A stretch of DNA of 64,000 nt from Streptomyces sp. MRC013 (GCF_023614235.1 NZ_CP094264.1:1612001-1676000), one strand, 5' to 3'. Positions 1 through 7,838 are shown, numbered from the stretch's first letter. Numbers and translations are program-made. The notes: generated by a model from the sequence alone, not told the origin.

Positions 1-438
1 TGCCTCATAGCGCTCCCGGAAGGCGGTGTACGCCGGATGGGGCTCGGGTTCGAAGCGCAGCGCGAACGGCTTCAGGAAATTACCGAAGAGGGCACGGTCC
101 CCGAAGAGGTGGATCGGAATGGCCAGCAGCGCCCACTCCGCTCCGAAGAGCCAGATCCAGGCGAGCACGACGAGCCCCTGGGTCACCAGGCTGTGCATCG
201 CGTTGTAGAGGACGAAGTAGACCCTGGGTATCCGCTTGCCGGGGCTGCGGCGGTGCGCCAAGGCCCCGGGGAGGTAGCCAATCAGGTCGATGTAGACGAA
301 CAGGCCGATCGCCGGAAGCCATCGGACCTCGTCGAGGTGGGTGAAGAAGAGGACGGTCGCCACCACCAGCCCGAGCCCGTACTCCAGACGGATCAGCCGG
401 TAGGTGGTGGGCGTCTCGAAGAGGTTCTTGCCGTCCAT
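1..438 (-). CDS. Integral membrane protein, possible N-N bond-forming enzyme (3' end outside window)
   Basis: The 146 visible residues begin MDGKNLFETP and show about four hydrophobic segments. Histidines sit at membrane-proximal positions in AHRRS, NAMHS, IPIHLFGDRALFG and PEPHPAY, a pattern that could bind metal. Its start overlaps the stop of the upstream SRPBCC gene by one base (TGATG), so it is the fifth gene of the operon and translationally coupled. I do not recognise the family for certain. In valanimycin biosynthesis a membrane-bound enzyme makes the N-N bond, and the neighbours here (aminotransferase, acyl-CoA dehydrogenase-fold protein, VlmA-like transferase) make that role a reasonable hypothesis. 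A generic membrane protein is the alternative. Confidence 0.55.
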   Translation of the reverse strand, partial: MDGKNLFETPTTYRLIRLEYGLGLVVATVLFFTHLDEVRWLPAIGLFVYIDLIGYLPGALAHRRSPGKRIPRVYFVLYNAMHSLVTQGLVVLAWIWLFGAEWALLAIPIHLFGDRALFGNFLKPFALRFEPEPHPAYTAFRERYEA

Positions 439-950
439 CAGCGGGGCCCGGGGGCGCTCGGGGAAGGGACGGCCGACTCCTGCACCGCCCTTGCCACCGC
501 CTCGTCGTCCACCACGCCCACCGCTCCGGCGAAGAGGCCGAAGACGACCCGGGCGATGGTCTCCTTGAACACCCGCTGCGCCACGGGATCCAGGATGCCG
601 GCCAGGCTGGGGATGCCGAAGTCGAAGTCGGCGGAGAAGAAGACGAGGCTGTCCGGCCCGTCGGCGGTGATCCGCCAACTGCCGGAGAACCGCTCGAAGT
701 CACCGTCGACCTGCTCGAAGGAGATGACCAGGGCCTCCCGGTCGAAACGGTCGGCCTCGGTCCACCGCAGGATGCCGTTGCGGAAGTACACCTCCCAGTC
801 GCTCGTCTCCTCGTCCCGGGAGATCTTGTGGACGGTCACGCTCCGGACCACGTCGGTGAAATCCGGGTAGCGGGCGAAGTCGTGGACCCGCTCGAACACG
901 TCCTGGGGGCCGGCGCCGCGAATACGGAGGACTACGGATGCGTTACGCAT
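438..950 (-). CDS. SRPBCC / polyketide cyclase-type small-molecule binding protein
   Basis: The 170-residue protein starts MRNASVVLRI and has the helix-grip pattern of SRPBCC proteins (coenzyme Q-binding Coq10 / aromatase-cyclase type). An early strand is followed by VFERVHDFARYPDF, a central WEVYF strand, and a long C-terminal helix rich in Val and Phe. I chose the ATG at 950 because AGGAAGC lies about 11 nt upstream. The start overlaps the end of the aminotransferase gene by eight bases. Such proteins bind hydrophobic intermediates as cyclases, chaperones or carriers. Here it probably serves the operon's pathway, but the ligand cannot be read from sequence. Confidence 0.75.
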   Translation of the reverse strand: MRNASVVLRIRGAGPQDVFERVHDFARYPDFTDVVRSVTVHKISRDEETSDWEVYFRNGILRWTEADRFDREALVISFEQVDGDFERFSGSWRITADGPDSLVFFSADFDFGIPSLAGILDPVAQRVFKETIARVVFGLFAGAVGVVDDEAVARAVQESAVPSPSAPGPR

Positions 951-2280
951 GGTCTCGGCTGCTTCCTGCGGTGGGTGGGTAGCGGACCGCCTGCGCGCGG
1001 CACGCCCGGTCGAACGCCTCGTAGAGGAAGTCCACATCGCTGCGGTCCAGGACGGCGGGCGGGGTCAGGCGGAGCACCAGGTGCGAGTTCAGGGAGTGGT
1101 TGGCGATCACCCCGTTGTCGATCAGCTCGATGAGCAGGTCGCCGGCCGGTCCCGGCTCGGCGAACTCGATGCCCAGCAGGAGTCCCCGGCCGCGCACCTC
1201 GCGCACGGCGTCCCCGTAGTGGTGCGCGGCGATCCTGCGGAGTTCCGGCAGCAGTCCGTCGCCCAGTTCGCGGGCCCTGGTGACGAGGTCCTCCTCCTTC
1301 ATCGCCGCGATGGCCCCGCGGGCGGCGGCCATCGCGAGCGGAGCGCCGGAGAAGGTGGAGGTGTGCAGATACGGGTCGCGGTCGAAGACGGAGAACGCCT
1401 CCCGGGTCGCCACCACCGCCGACACCGGCACGACCCCGCCGCTGAGTCCCTTGCCGACGAGCATGATGTCGGGGGTGACGCCCTCCGCGTCCGCGCCCCA
1501 CCAGGTGCCGAGCCGTCCCAGGCCGGTCTGGATCTCGTCGAGCACCAGCAGTGCGCCGTTCCGGTCGCAGGCCTCCCGCACGGAGCGCAGGTAGCCGGCC
1601 GGGGGAATGACGACCCCGGCCTCGCCCTGCACCGGTTCCACGAACACGCAGCACTCGCCGGGCGCCTCGGCGAGCACCGCCTCCAGTGCCGCGGCGTCAC
1701 CGAACGGAACGTGCGTGGTTCCCGGCAGCAGCGGCTCGAACGGGGTGCGGAAGACCTCGCTGCCGGTGAGGCTGAGTGCGCCCGCCGTCTTGCCGTGGTA
1801 GCCGTTCACCGTGGCGACCAGTCGGCGCCGGCCCTTGGTCCGGGCCAGCTTCAGCGCGGTCTCGACGGCTTCGGCCCCCGAGCCGGCGAAGTGGACGCGG
1901 GACAGTCCGTCCGGGACGACGGAGATCAGCGCCTCGGCCGCCAGCGCCGCCTGCGGCTCCAGGAAGACCCGGGTGGCGATCGGATGCGTCTGCAACTGCT
2001 CGACGACGTGCCGGATCACCGTAGGGTGCCGGGCACCGGTCAGGAAGACGCCGTAGCCGCCGCAGTTGAGGAAGCGCCGTCCCTCGGCCGTGGTGACCCA
2101 GGCGCCCTGCGACTCCACTTCGACGTGGCCGCCGAACATCTCGCCGAGGGTGGCCCGGCCCCGGTTCAGGTGGTCGCGGTACAGCCGGCCGACTTCCTCA
2201 CGGCCGGGTACGCGGCGGGCACCTGGAAGGGTGGACCGGCTCGGGACGGGTGCCGGTGAGGTACCGGGTGCGATGGTCAC
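943..2280 (-). CDS. Class III PLP-dependent aminotransferase
   Basis: The 445-residue protein matches the omega-aminotransferase family (acetylornithine / diaminobutyrate / GABA aminotransferase type). It has FAGSGAEAVETALKLAR for the phosphate-binding turn, GYHGKT, the LDEIQTGLGR block (Asp248, Glu249) and the Schiff-base lysine in MLVGKGLSGG (Lys277). Length is usual. The GTG start at 2280 follows GAGGAG with a 6-nt spacer and lies ten bases beyond the stop of the acyl-CoA dehydrogenase-like gene. With the reductase upstream it could transaminate an aldehyde to a primary amine. The substrate is inferred from context only. Confidence 0.9.
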   Translation of the reverse strand: MTIAPGTSPAPVPSRSTLPGARRVPGREEVGRLYRDHLNRGRATLGEMFGGHVEVESQGAWVTTAEGRRFLNCGGYGVFLTGARHPTVIRHVVEQLQTHPIATRVFLEPQAALAAEALISVVPDGLSRVHFAGSGAEAVETALKLARTKGRRRLVATVNGYHGKTAGALSLTGSEVFRTPFEPLLPGTTHVPFGDAAALEAVLAEAPGECCVFVEPVQGEAGVVIPPAGYLRSVREACDRNGALLVLDEIQTGLGRLGTWWGADAEGVTPDIMLVGKGLSGGVVPVSAVVATREAFSVFDRDPYLHTSTFSGAPLAMAAARGAIAAMKEEDLVTRARELGDGLLPELRRIAAHHYGDAVREVRGRGLLLGIEFAEPGPAGDLLIELIDNGVIANHSLNSHLVLRLTPPAVLDRSDVDFLYEAFDRACRAQAVRYPPTAGSSRDHA

Positions 2281-2290
2281 GATGGTCTCC

Positions 2291-3424
2291 TCAGGCCAGA
2301 CGCAGCGGTTCGCCCGCCGCGTGCGCCAGGTACGGGCGGGTGAAGCTGCTCCGGGACGGCGGGTGGAAGCCGATCCCGTGCGAGGCGGCGGCCAGGACGG
2401 CGACGTCGGACGTGGTCATGAACGCCGTCCCGCCCAGCAGTTCCACCGCCTGGTCGCGGGCGTCCCCGAGCGCGTCCTGCGCCGCGTACCGGGCGACCAG
2501 CGCCTGGGCGAGGCCGTCGTTGCCGATCTCGCCGTCCCGCACCCGTCGGGCCACGCCCTCCAGGAGCTGGGCGGCCGCCTCCAGGCGGATCAGCGCCCGG
2601 GCCCGGTCCGGCTCGCTGCCCCTGCACTGGTCCACGGCACGCTCGACCAGACCGCTGACCATGCCCAGGTAGCAGCTGGAGATGAGCAGTTCGAACCAGA
2701 TGAGGCCGACGGTCTGAAGCTCGTCCAGCTCGCCCGGGCCCGCCGTGTTGGGCATCATCAGCTGCTCGTCCACGAAGACGTCGGTCAGCCGGATCTCGTC
2801 GCTCTCGGCGCCCGCGAGTGCCTGGCTCGCCCAGAACGGGTGCACGCTGAGCCCCTCCGTCTGCCGGGGGATCAGCAGCACCGCCATCTGCGTGGCGCCG
2901 TCGGCGGTGGGCAGCGCCGCACTGGCGGTGAGCAGGTCCATGGAGCGGGAGAGGCTGCACGGCTTCTTGGAGCCGTTTATCAGGTAGCCGCCCTCGGTCT
3001 TCCGGGCGGTCATGGTCGGCGACAGGATGCCCTGGCCGGGCCGTCCCTCCGCGAACCCGGAGGCGACCAGCAGCCCCTGTTCCGCCACCCCTTCGAGCAG
3101 CGCCCACTCCATGCCGCCGCTCTGCACGCTGGCCGCGAGGCTGAACAGGGTGGCCACGGAGAAGTGGTGCATGGTGGTGGCCACCGCCAGGGACGGGGCG
3201 TAGGAGGCCAGGGCCCGGGTCACGGCCATCGCCTGGAGCGGGTCCGCGCCGCACCCTCCGTACTCCTCGGGGATCACCAGCGCGGGCCCGCCGCACTGCC
3301 GGAAGTGGCCGACGGCCGGGCTCCGCGGTGCCTCCAGCTCCGTCAGCGGAACGCCGGCGAGGCGGTCGAGCAGGCCGGGCAAGAAGGATTCACAGGTCGC
3401 GCGTGCTGCTTCGAGTGGGCGCAT
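2291..3424 (-). CDS. Acyl-CoA dehydrogenase-fold flavoprotein (possible N-oxygenase)
   Basis: The 377-residue protein has the three-part acyl-CoA dehydrogenase fold. IPEEYGGCGADPLQA lies in the N-terminal helical domain, a central beta domain contains GYLINGSKKPCS and SDEIRLTDVFV, and the C-terminal helical bundle contains AVELLGGTAFMTTSDVAVL. The C-terminus ends with HGIGFHPPSRSS rather than the usual dehydrogenase RD..GxxIYEG block, which recalls flavin monooxygenases of the DszC/VlmH group that share this fold. I prefer the ATG at 3424 (purine-rich AGAGAG upstream) over 3463. It is the second gene of the operon. It could be an amine N-hydroxylase needing a separate flavin reductase, or a dehydrogenase that desaturates an acyl chain. 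Confidence 0.8.
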   Translation of the reverse strand: MRPLEAARATCESFLPGLLDRLAGVPLTELEAPRSPAVGHFRQCGGPALVIPEEYGGCGADPLQAMAVTRALASYAPSLAVATTMHHFSVATLFSLAASVQSGGMEWALLEGVAEQGLLVASGFAEGRPGQGILSPTMTARKTEGGYLINGSKKPCSLSRSMDLLTASAALPTADGATQMAVLLIPRQTEGLSVHPFWASQALAGAESDEIRLTDVFVDEQLMMPNTAGPGELDELQTVGLIWFELLISSCYLGMVSGLVERAVDQCRGSEPDRARALIRLEAAAQLLEGVARRVRDGEIGNDGLAQALVARYAAQDALGDARDQAVELLGGTAFMTTSDVAVLAAASHGIGFHPPSRSSFTRPYLAHAAGEPLRLA

Positions 3425-3538
3425 GCGGATTCTCTCTGCTCTCTCAGTCTTTGCGGGTCTCACCGGTGGTCCCGGCGCTCGGTCGAACCGGGGCCACCGG
3501 CCGCGGACGGCGGTCGCCGTCCGCGGCTTGCGGCGCTG

Positions 3539-5254
3539 TCACCCGGCCGCCGCGTCCGCCTCCGCCTCGTTCCCGCGCATCGCCTGCCAGGCGCCGAACA
3601 CGGCGTCCCTCGGGCGGATGCCGCCGGCGGAGACGCTCACTCCCTGGATGTGCGAGGTACGCAGGATCGGGTAGTTGGCCTCGCCGTACACTCCGCCGGT
3701 CAGGCCGGTGCCGCCGTGCGTGGGCAGCCCGGGCAGGAAGCCGATGTGCGAGTCGTTCACCTTGAGCAGGCCGCCCTTGGTGATCCGGGTGACGAAGTGG
3801 TCCACCACCTCGGGGTCGCGGGCCCACACCGAGTTCCGCAGCCCGTAGGGGTTGCCGTTGACGAAGTCCACGAACCGGTCGAGCAGTACGGTGTCCGGGG
3901 CCGGCTCGGCGGCGATCACCGGCAGCAGCGGGAAGAAGGTCTCGTGGCGCACCGCCTGGATCTCCCGGGCCTCGGCCATCCCCCGCACCAGGACCACCGT
4001 CGGCTCCAGGAAGATGCCCGCGGTGTCCCGGGTGCCGTCGGCCTGCATCGCGTGCCCGCCGCAGACCAGCTCGGCACCGCGGGCGAGGGCGTCGTCCAGG
4101 CAGGCGAAGAACTTCTCGTTGCGCAGTACCGGGGTGAGCAGCACTCCCTCGTCCCGGACGGAACCGCCCCGGACCTCGCGGGCCTTCTCGGCCAGCAGGG
4201 CCACCAGCCGGTCCGTGACGTCCGGGTGCGCGAGCACCTGGTTGGGGATCATGCACAGCTGGCCGGAGCCGTAGAAGCTCTCGGTCAACGCCTCGGCGGC
4301 GTACTCCAGGTCCGCGTCCTTCCACACCACGACCGCGTCGTTGCCGGCGAGTTCCAGGATCGGCTTCTTGCCGGACGCCACGCAGCGCTCCTGGAAACGC
4401 ATACCGGCCTCGCTGCTGCCGAAGTACATGACGTCGTCGACGAGCGGGCTGTCCAGCCAGGCGGAGAGCACCGGGGCCGGGTCGCCGCAGACCACGTTCA
4501 GCGTGCCACCGGGTGCGCCGAGTTCCTGGAGCACCGGCGCGACCACCTCGTGCAGGACGTACATCACGCCCAGCGGGGCGCTGCGCGGAGCCCGTACGAC
4601 CAGGGAGTTGCCGGCCATCATCGCCGTCACGCCGAGCAGCGCGCTCGACAGCGGGGCGTTCTGCGGCGGGTTGAGGCAGACCACGCCGTCCGGCCTGCGC
4701 CGCACGGATATCCGCCGCTCGCCGTGCCGGGACTCGTGCAGCATCTGGCTGCGGTAGAACGCGAGGGACTCGGGCCCGAAGCACTCCAGCGCCCCGGACA
4801 CCTGCCAGCGGGCCAGCGCCAGCGGGTGGCCCTCCCGCAGCAGGATCTCGATGGTGCGGTCGGCCTTCTCCGCCAGTCGGCGGTGCAGCAGGGCGCCGAA
4901 CCGGTCCAGCCGCTCCTCGAGCGGGAACGCGTTCCACTCGGCGGTCGCACGGGAGGCGGCCTCGACGGCTTGCAGCACGGTCTCCCGGTCCGCCCGCGCC
5001 ACCCGCCCGACGATGCTGCCGCCGGGCAGGTCCTCGGGGGCCAGCCGGCCGCTCTCCAGCTTCCTCTTCAGCGTCAGGCTGCTGAAGGCGTCCTCCAGCA
5101 GGGCGTCCGAGTCGACCACGTAGACCCACCGGTCACTCGGCACGCTCTTGCCGTCGACGAGCGAGGCGTAGCTCAGCAGGCCGGTGCCGTTCTCCCCGGT
5201 GCCGGCGGTGTCCTCGGGATGCGACGCCCGGGGCGTCGTACGGGCGCTGCCCAC
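3539..5254 (-). CDS. Aldehyde dehydrogenase superfamily enzyme (acyl/aldehyde oxidoreductase)
   Basis: This 571-residue NAD(P)-dependent enzyme carries the ALDH fold. The catalytic cysteine is in GSGQLCMIPNQ (about residue 334), the general base is in LELAGND (about Glu301), and LNPPQNAP sits at the oxyanion asparagine position. GTG at 5254 is the preferred start: GGAGG lies 6 nt upstream, whereas GTG at 5284 has no ribosome site. It is the first gene of the minus-strand operon, divergent from the MprF/VlmA-like gene. The family oxidises aldehydes or, as acyl-CoA reductases, makes them. In front of an aminotransferase the latter direction is attractive but unproven. Confidence 0.88.
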   Translation of the reverse strand: MGSARTTPRASHPEDTAGTGENGTGLLSYASLVDGKSVPSDRWVYVVDSDALLEDAFSSLTLKRKLESGRLAPEDLPGGSIVGRVARADRETVLQAVEAASRATAEWNAFPLEERLDRFGALLHRRLAEKADRTIEILLREGHPLALARWQVSGALECFGPESLAFYRSQMLHESRHGERRISVRRRPDGVVCLNPPQNAPLSSALLGVTAMMAGNSLVVRAPRSAPLGVMYVLHEVVAPVLQELGAPGGTLNVVCGDPAPVLSAWLDSPLVDDVMYFGSSEAGMRFQERCVASGKKPILELAGNDAVVVWKDADLEYAAEALTESFYGSGQLCMIPNQVLAHPDVTDRLVALLAEKAREVRGGSVRDEGVLLTPVLRNEKFFACLDDALARGAELVCGGHAMQADGTRDTAGIFLEPTVVLVRGMAEAREIQAVRHETFFPLLPVIAAEPAPDTVLLDRFVDFVNGNPYGLRNSVWARDPEVVDHFVTRITKGGLLKVNDSHIGFLPGLPTHGGTGLTGGVYGEANYPILRTSHIQGVSVSAGGIRPRDAVFGAWQAMRGNEAEADAAAG

Positions 5255-5341
5255 GCAGATCCTCCGCTCTCCCGCCTCCACCACGGGGACGGGAAGAAAT
5301 GTCCAACGTCATGGCCCTCGCGACCGACTGTCACAGCCACG

Positions 5342-5385
5342 CCTGACAATCGGCGGAGACGGGCCTGAGACCGGTTTGTCAGGCT
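5342..5385. promoter_or_regulatory. Inverted repeat in divergent promoter region (candidate operator)
   Basis: GCCTGACAA at 5342-5350 is repeated inverted as TTGTCAGGC at 5377-5385, nine perfect pairs separated by 26 nt. It lies in the ~200-nt gap between the two divergent units of the left-edge cluster. It may be a repressor site controlling both directions. No regulator gene is visible in the window. Confidence 0.4.
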
Positions 5386-5456
5386 GATCAGAGAGCCCTC
5401 CGCGACCATGGGCCGGTGTGTTCGTCGGCTGCTCAGATGACGACAGGGAGAAGCGG

Positions 5457-6455
5457 ATGGTCAGCGTCAACCAGGAGTCCGACCGGGACGCAGTGGTCGC
5501 GGTCCTACGGAAGAGCGCGGACAACCCCAGCGCCTTCCTCGCCCTCAACGCCGGCAACGCCTTCTTCACCGATCCGTCGTCCGCCGGGCTGGTCGCCTAT
5601 CGCGAGGCCGGCCGCTACCTGATCCAGTTCGGCGGCGTCTTCGCGCCGGAGGGCGACCGGGAGCGCCTGCTCCGCGCCTTCCTCGACTTCGCCCGTACGG
5701 CCCGCCGCAAGGTGGTCGCCGTCCAGCTCCAGCGCGGTGACGCCGAGTCGTACGCCAGGTGCGGTTTCACCGTGAACCAGGTCGGCTCCTCGTACGCGGT
5801 CAGACTGCCGGGGCACACGCTGCGCGGCACCAAGTTCATGAAGCTGCGCAACAAGATCTCCAAGGCCAGGCGAAGCGGTCTCGAGGTGACCGAGGTCCCC
5901 TACGCCGAGGCCGCCGGCGAGCTCGCCTCCATCGACCGCGCATGGCTGCGCTCCAAGGGGCGTCACGCCAAGGAGATCGAGTTCCTGGTCGGGGAGTGCG
6001 GCGGCCCGGTCCAGCACCACCGGCGGCTGCTGCTCGGCAGGCTGGCCGGCGCCTCGATCGGCTACATCTCCTACTCCCCCGCCTACGGCTCGCATCCCGG
6101 GTGGCTGCACGACCTCAGCCGCCGCCGCGCGACCGCGCCACCGGGGGTGATGGAGGCCATCAACCTGCACGCGATGGAGACCTTCCGCCAGGAGGGAGCC
6201 GAGTGGCTGCACTTCGGCTTCACCCCGTTCGTCGGTCTGTCCCCCGACCACGAGATCACCGGGGCGAGTCGTCTGACCACCCGCTTCATGCGTCTCATGG
6301 CCGAACGCGGCGACAAGGTCTACCCCTCGGCCAGCCAGCTCGCCTACAAGGAGAAGTGGGGTCCCGAGCTGGTGCTCCCCGAGTACCTCGCCTTCCACGG
6401 CCGCGCCAGCCTCCCCGCCGTCTGGCAGATCCTCCGCGTCACCAAGTCCATCTGA
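5457..6455 (+). CDS. DUF2156/MprF-like aminoacyl-tRNA transferase domain protein (VlmA-like)
   Basis: The 332-residue soluble protein resembles the C-terminal domain of lysyl-phosphatidylglycerol synthase (a tandem GNAT fold). It has FLALNAGNAFFTD near the N-terminus, GTKFMKLRNKISKARRSG in the middle, and WLHFGFTPFVGLS with AYKEKWGPE near the C-terminus. The flippase half of MprF is absent. ATG at 5457 is preceded by AGGGAG with a 6-nt spacer. VlmA of valanimycin biosynthesis belongs to this group, as I recall, and moves serine from seryl-tRNA to an alkylhydroxylamine. The adjacent amine-forming operon makes that role plausible. A lipid aminoacylating enzyme is the alternative. Confidence 0.8.
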   Translation: MVSVNQESDRDAVVAVLRKSADNPSAFLALNAGNAFFTDPSSAGLVAYREAGRYLIQFGGVFAPEGDRERLLRAFLDFARTARRKVVAVQLQRGDAESYARCGFTVNQVGSSYAVRLPGHTLRGTKFMKLRNKISKARRSGLEVTEVPYAEAAGELASIDRAWLRSKGRHAKEIEFLVGECGGPVQHHRRLLLGRLAGASIGYISYSPAYGSHPGWLHDLSRRRATAPPGVMEAINLHAMETFRQEGAEWLHFGFTPFVGLSPDHEITGASRLTTRFMRLMAERGDKVYPSASQLAYKEKWGPELVLPEYLAFHGRASLPAVWQILRVTKSI

Positions 6456-6673
6456 CGCACACCTCGGAGCCGCGGCCGGCCCCGTCCGCGGTCCGTCGTA
6501 CGACCGCGCTTCCCCATCACCGCCGGGGCGGGTTCCGGCTCCTGCGCGCAACACCCCCACGAGGTCGGGCGGCGCTCCCGGTCGGGGCCACGGGTGCCGT
6601 CGGAGGAGGTCGTGCATCACGCCGGCCGGCCGGGCGGCAGATGGCGCGCGCCCCGGACCGCCGGGACGTGGAA

Positions 6674-6705
6674 ACGGGGCCCGTCCCCGGGGGACCAGGC
6701 CCCGT
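6674..6705. terminator. Hairpin terminator
   Basis: ACGGGGCC at 6674-6681 pairs with GGCCCCGT at 6698-6705, enclosing GTCCCC/GGGGAC. It lies downstream of the plus-strand VlmA-like gene. It is also directly downstream, on the minus strand, of the leftover ychF 3' end at 6748, so it may be the original ychF terminator. Confidence 0.6.
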
Positions 6706-6747
6706 CCACCCGGCGCGCAGGCCGGGACTCGCCCGTCACGTCACCGG

Positions 6748-6774
6748 TCACACGTTGAAGCGGAACTCCACCAC
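6748..6774 (-). pseudogene. Remnant of ychF 3' end (left direct repeat, att-like)
   Basis: Positions 6752-6774 are identical over 23 bases to 8625-8647, the last codons of ychF. Read on the minus strand this copy also ends VVEFRFNV and stop, but with GTG and TGA where ychF now has GTC and TAG. Upstream codons do not match ychF. A 3'-end fragment that still encodes the terminal residues is the usual trace of site-specific insertion at a gene end. Confidence 0.65.
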
Positions 6775-6906
6775 AACGGCTTTGACCTGCGGTTGTGCGG
6801 GCGCATCCCAGCACCGTCCCAACACGGGACTCTCCACGAAGTACGAGAAGATCCAGAACGCCAGGACTGTGCGCCAAGGATGCCGCCGCACAGAGCTCGG
6901 CGCTGT

Positions 6907-6926
6907 AATAGTTTCTGTACTAGGCT
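6907..6926 (+). promoter_or_regulatory. vapBC promoter and probable operator
   Basis: A locally AT-rich stretch holds TAGT (6909-6912) and ACTA (6919-6922) as inverted half-sites overlapping a -10-like TAGGCT at 6921-6926. The antitoxin ATG follows 7 nt later with no ribosome site, so the transcript is probably leaderless and autoregulated by the antitoxin. Confidence 0.5.
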
Positions 6927-6933
6927 TGCGACC

Positions 6934-7209
6934 ATGAAGTCACCTCGCCCCGGCGGCACGGAGAACATCTCCGTCTCGATGCCCTCGGAACTCCTCGGCG
7001 CTCTGCGCACGCGCACCGGCAAGCGCGGGGTGTCCGCGTACGTGACGGCGGCGGTCCGGCATCAGCTCGCCATGGACGGCCTCGCCGAGATCGTGGCCGC
7101 CTACGAAGCCGAGCACGAGCCGCTGAGCGAAGCCGAGGTCCAGGCCGCGCAGAGCGAACTGTTCGGAGACGCACCGGCGCCCTACGCGTCGAACGACAGC
7201 GCCGCATGA
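6934..7209 (+). CDS. Antitoxin of VapBC-type module
   Basis: The 91-residue acidic protein has an N-terminal ribbon-helix-helix-like segment (ENISVSMPSELLGALR then SAYVTAAVRHQL) and an acidic C-terminal tail (YEAEHEPLSEAEVQ) that would neutralise the toxin. The first in-frame upstream starts give no sensible protein. ATG at 6934 lies 7 nt after a -10 box. Its TGA overlaps the toxin ATG (ATGA). It lies inside the ychF-flanked element. Confidence 0.85.
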   Translation: MKSPRPGGTENISVSMPSELLGALRTRTGKRGVSAYVTAAVRHQLAMDGLAEIVAAYEAEHEPLSEAEVQAAQSELFGDAPAPYASNDSAA

Positions 7210-7613
7210 AGGAGCCCGCGGCCAGGTCCCTGGTGCTCGACTCCCAGGCGCTGTCGCTGCTGCTGCGCAACGATCGCCAGACGATCACCCGGATCGAGGC
7301 CGCTCGACGCGTAGGCGTGCCCGTCCTCGTGTCGGCCCTGACGGTGGTGGAGGCCGTCCACGGGAAGACGGACACCGCTCGGCTGCACTGGGTGCTCTCC
7401 CGGCTTCAGGTCCAGGACGTCACCCAGGCGGACAGCCTCACCGCGGTGCAGCTGCTGAGCGACGCCGGCGGCCTGCACGGCCATAAGTACGCCATCGACG
7501 CCCTCGTCGCCGCGATGGCGCTCCGTTCTCCGGCACCCGTTCTCGTACTGACCTCGGATCGCGACGACTGGTCGAACCTGTGCGGCGACCAAGTGCAGGT
7601 CAAGGACGTCTGA
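7206..7613 (+). CDS. vapC: PIN-domain ribonuclease toxin (VapC-type)
   Basis: The 135-residue protein has the acidic PIN-domain tetrad in order: Asp12 (LVLDSQALS), Glu49 (TVVEAVHG), Asp98 (KYAIDALVAA) and Asp118 (LVLTSDRDDW). The active site therefore looks complete. It starts at ATG 7206 within the antitoxin stop codon, as in most VapBC pairs. The family cleaves tRNA or rRNA when not bound by antitoxin. The target here is unknown. Confidence 0.9.
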   Translation: MKEPAARSLVLDSQALSLLLRNDRQTITRIEAARRVGVPVLVSALTVVEAVHGKTDTARLHWVLSRLQVQDVTQADSLTAVQLLSDAGGLHGHKYAIDALVAAMALRSPAPVLVLTSDRDDWSNLCGDQVQVKDV

Positions 7614-7626
7614 CTTCGGTGTTCAC

Positions 7627-7815
7627 TCAGCTTGAATCCACCTGCTGATCGACTGCTGCTTCGTAGAAGGCGTCCGCGAGGGCGATGATGATCGCGTTGA
7701 CGGCTGGCCCGTCGGTGAAGAAGTAGTCGGCCATCGTGTTGTGGGCGTCCTGGTTGTCTGCGGCTGCCTCCGTGACGGCCGCTCGGAAATCCGGTGACTC
7801 CAGGAACTGGATTCC
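7627..7815 (-). pseudogene. C-terminal fragment of an unknown protein
   Basis: The last 62 codons of a minus-strand frame (from GIQFLESPDF to VDQQVDSS and stop) read like a normal globular protein with helices rich in Ala, Asp and Phe. Upstream, the same frame becomes arginine/proline-rich antisense of the transposase. The gene was probably truncated when the IS3-type element inserted. No family recognised. Confidence 0.45.
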
Positions 7816-7838
7816 CCGTGATCTCGGACACCCGCTGG

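Noticed and set aside
37..870. Long plus-strand open frames opposite the left-edge operon
   Set aside because: Arg/Glu/Gly-rich shadow translations with no recognisable domain, antisense to well-supported genes.
2066..5368. An 1100-codon plus-strand open frame
   Set aside because: Antisense to the flavoprotein and ALDH genes; composition is typical of high-GC shadows.
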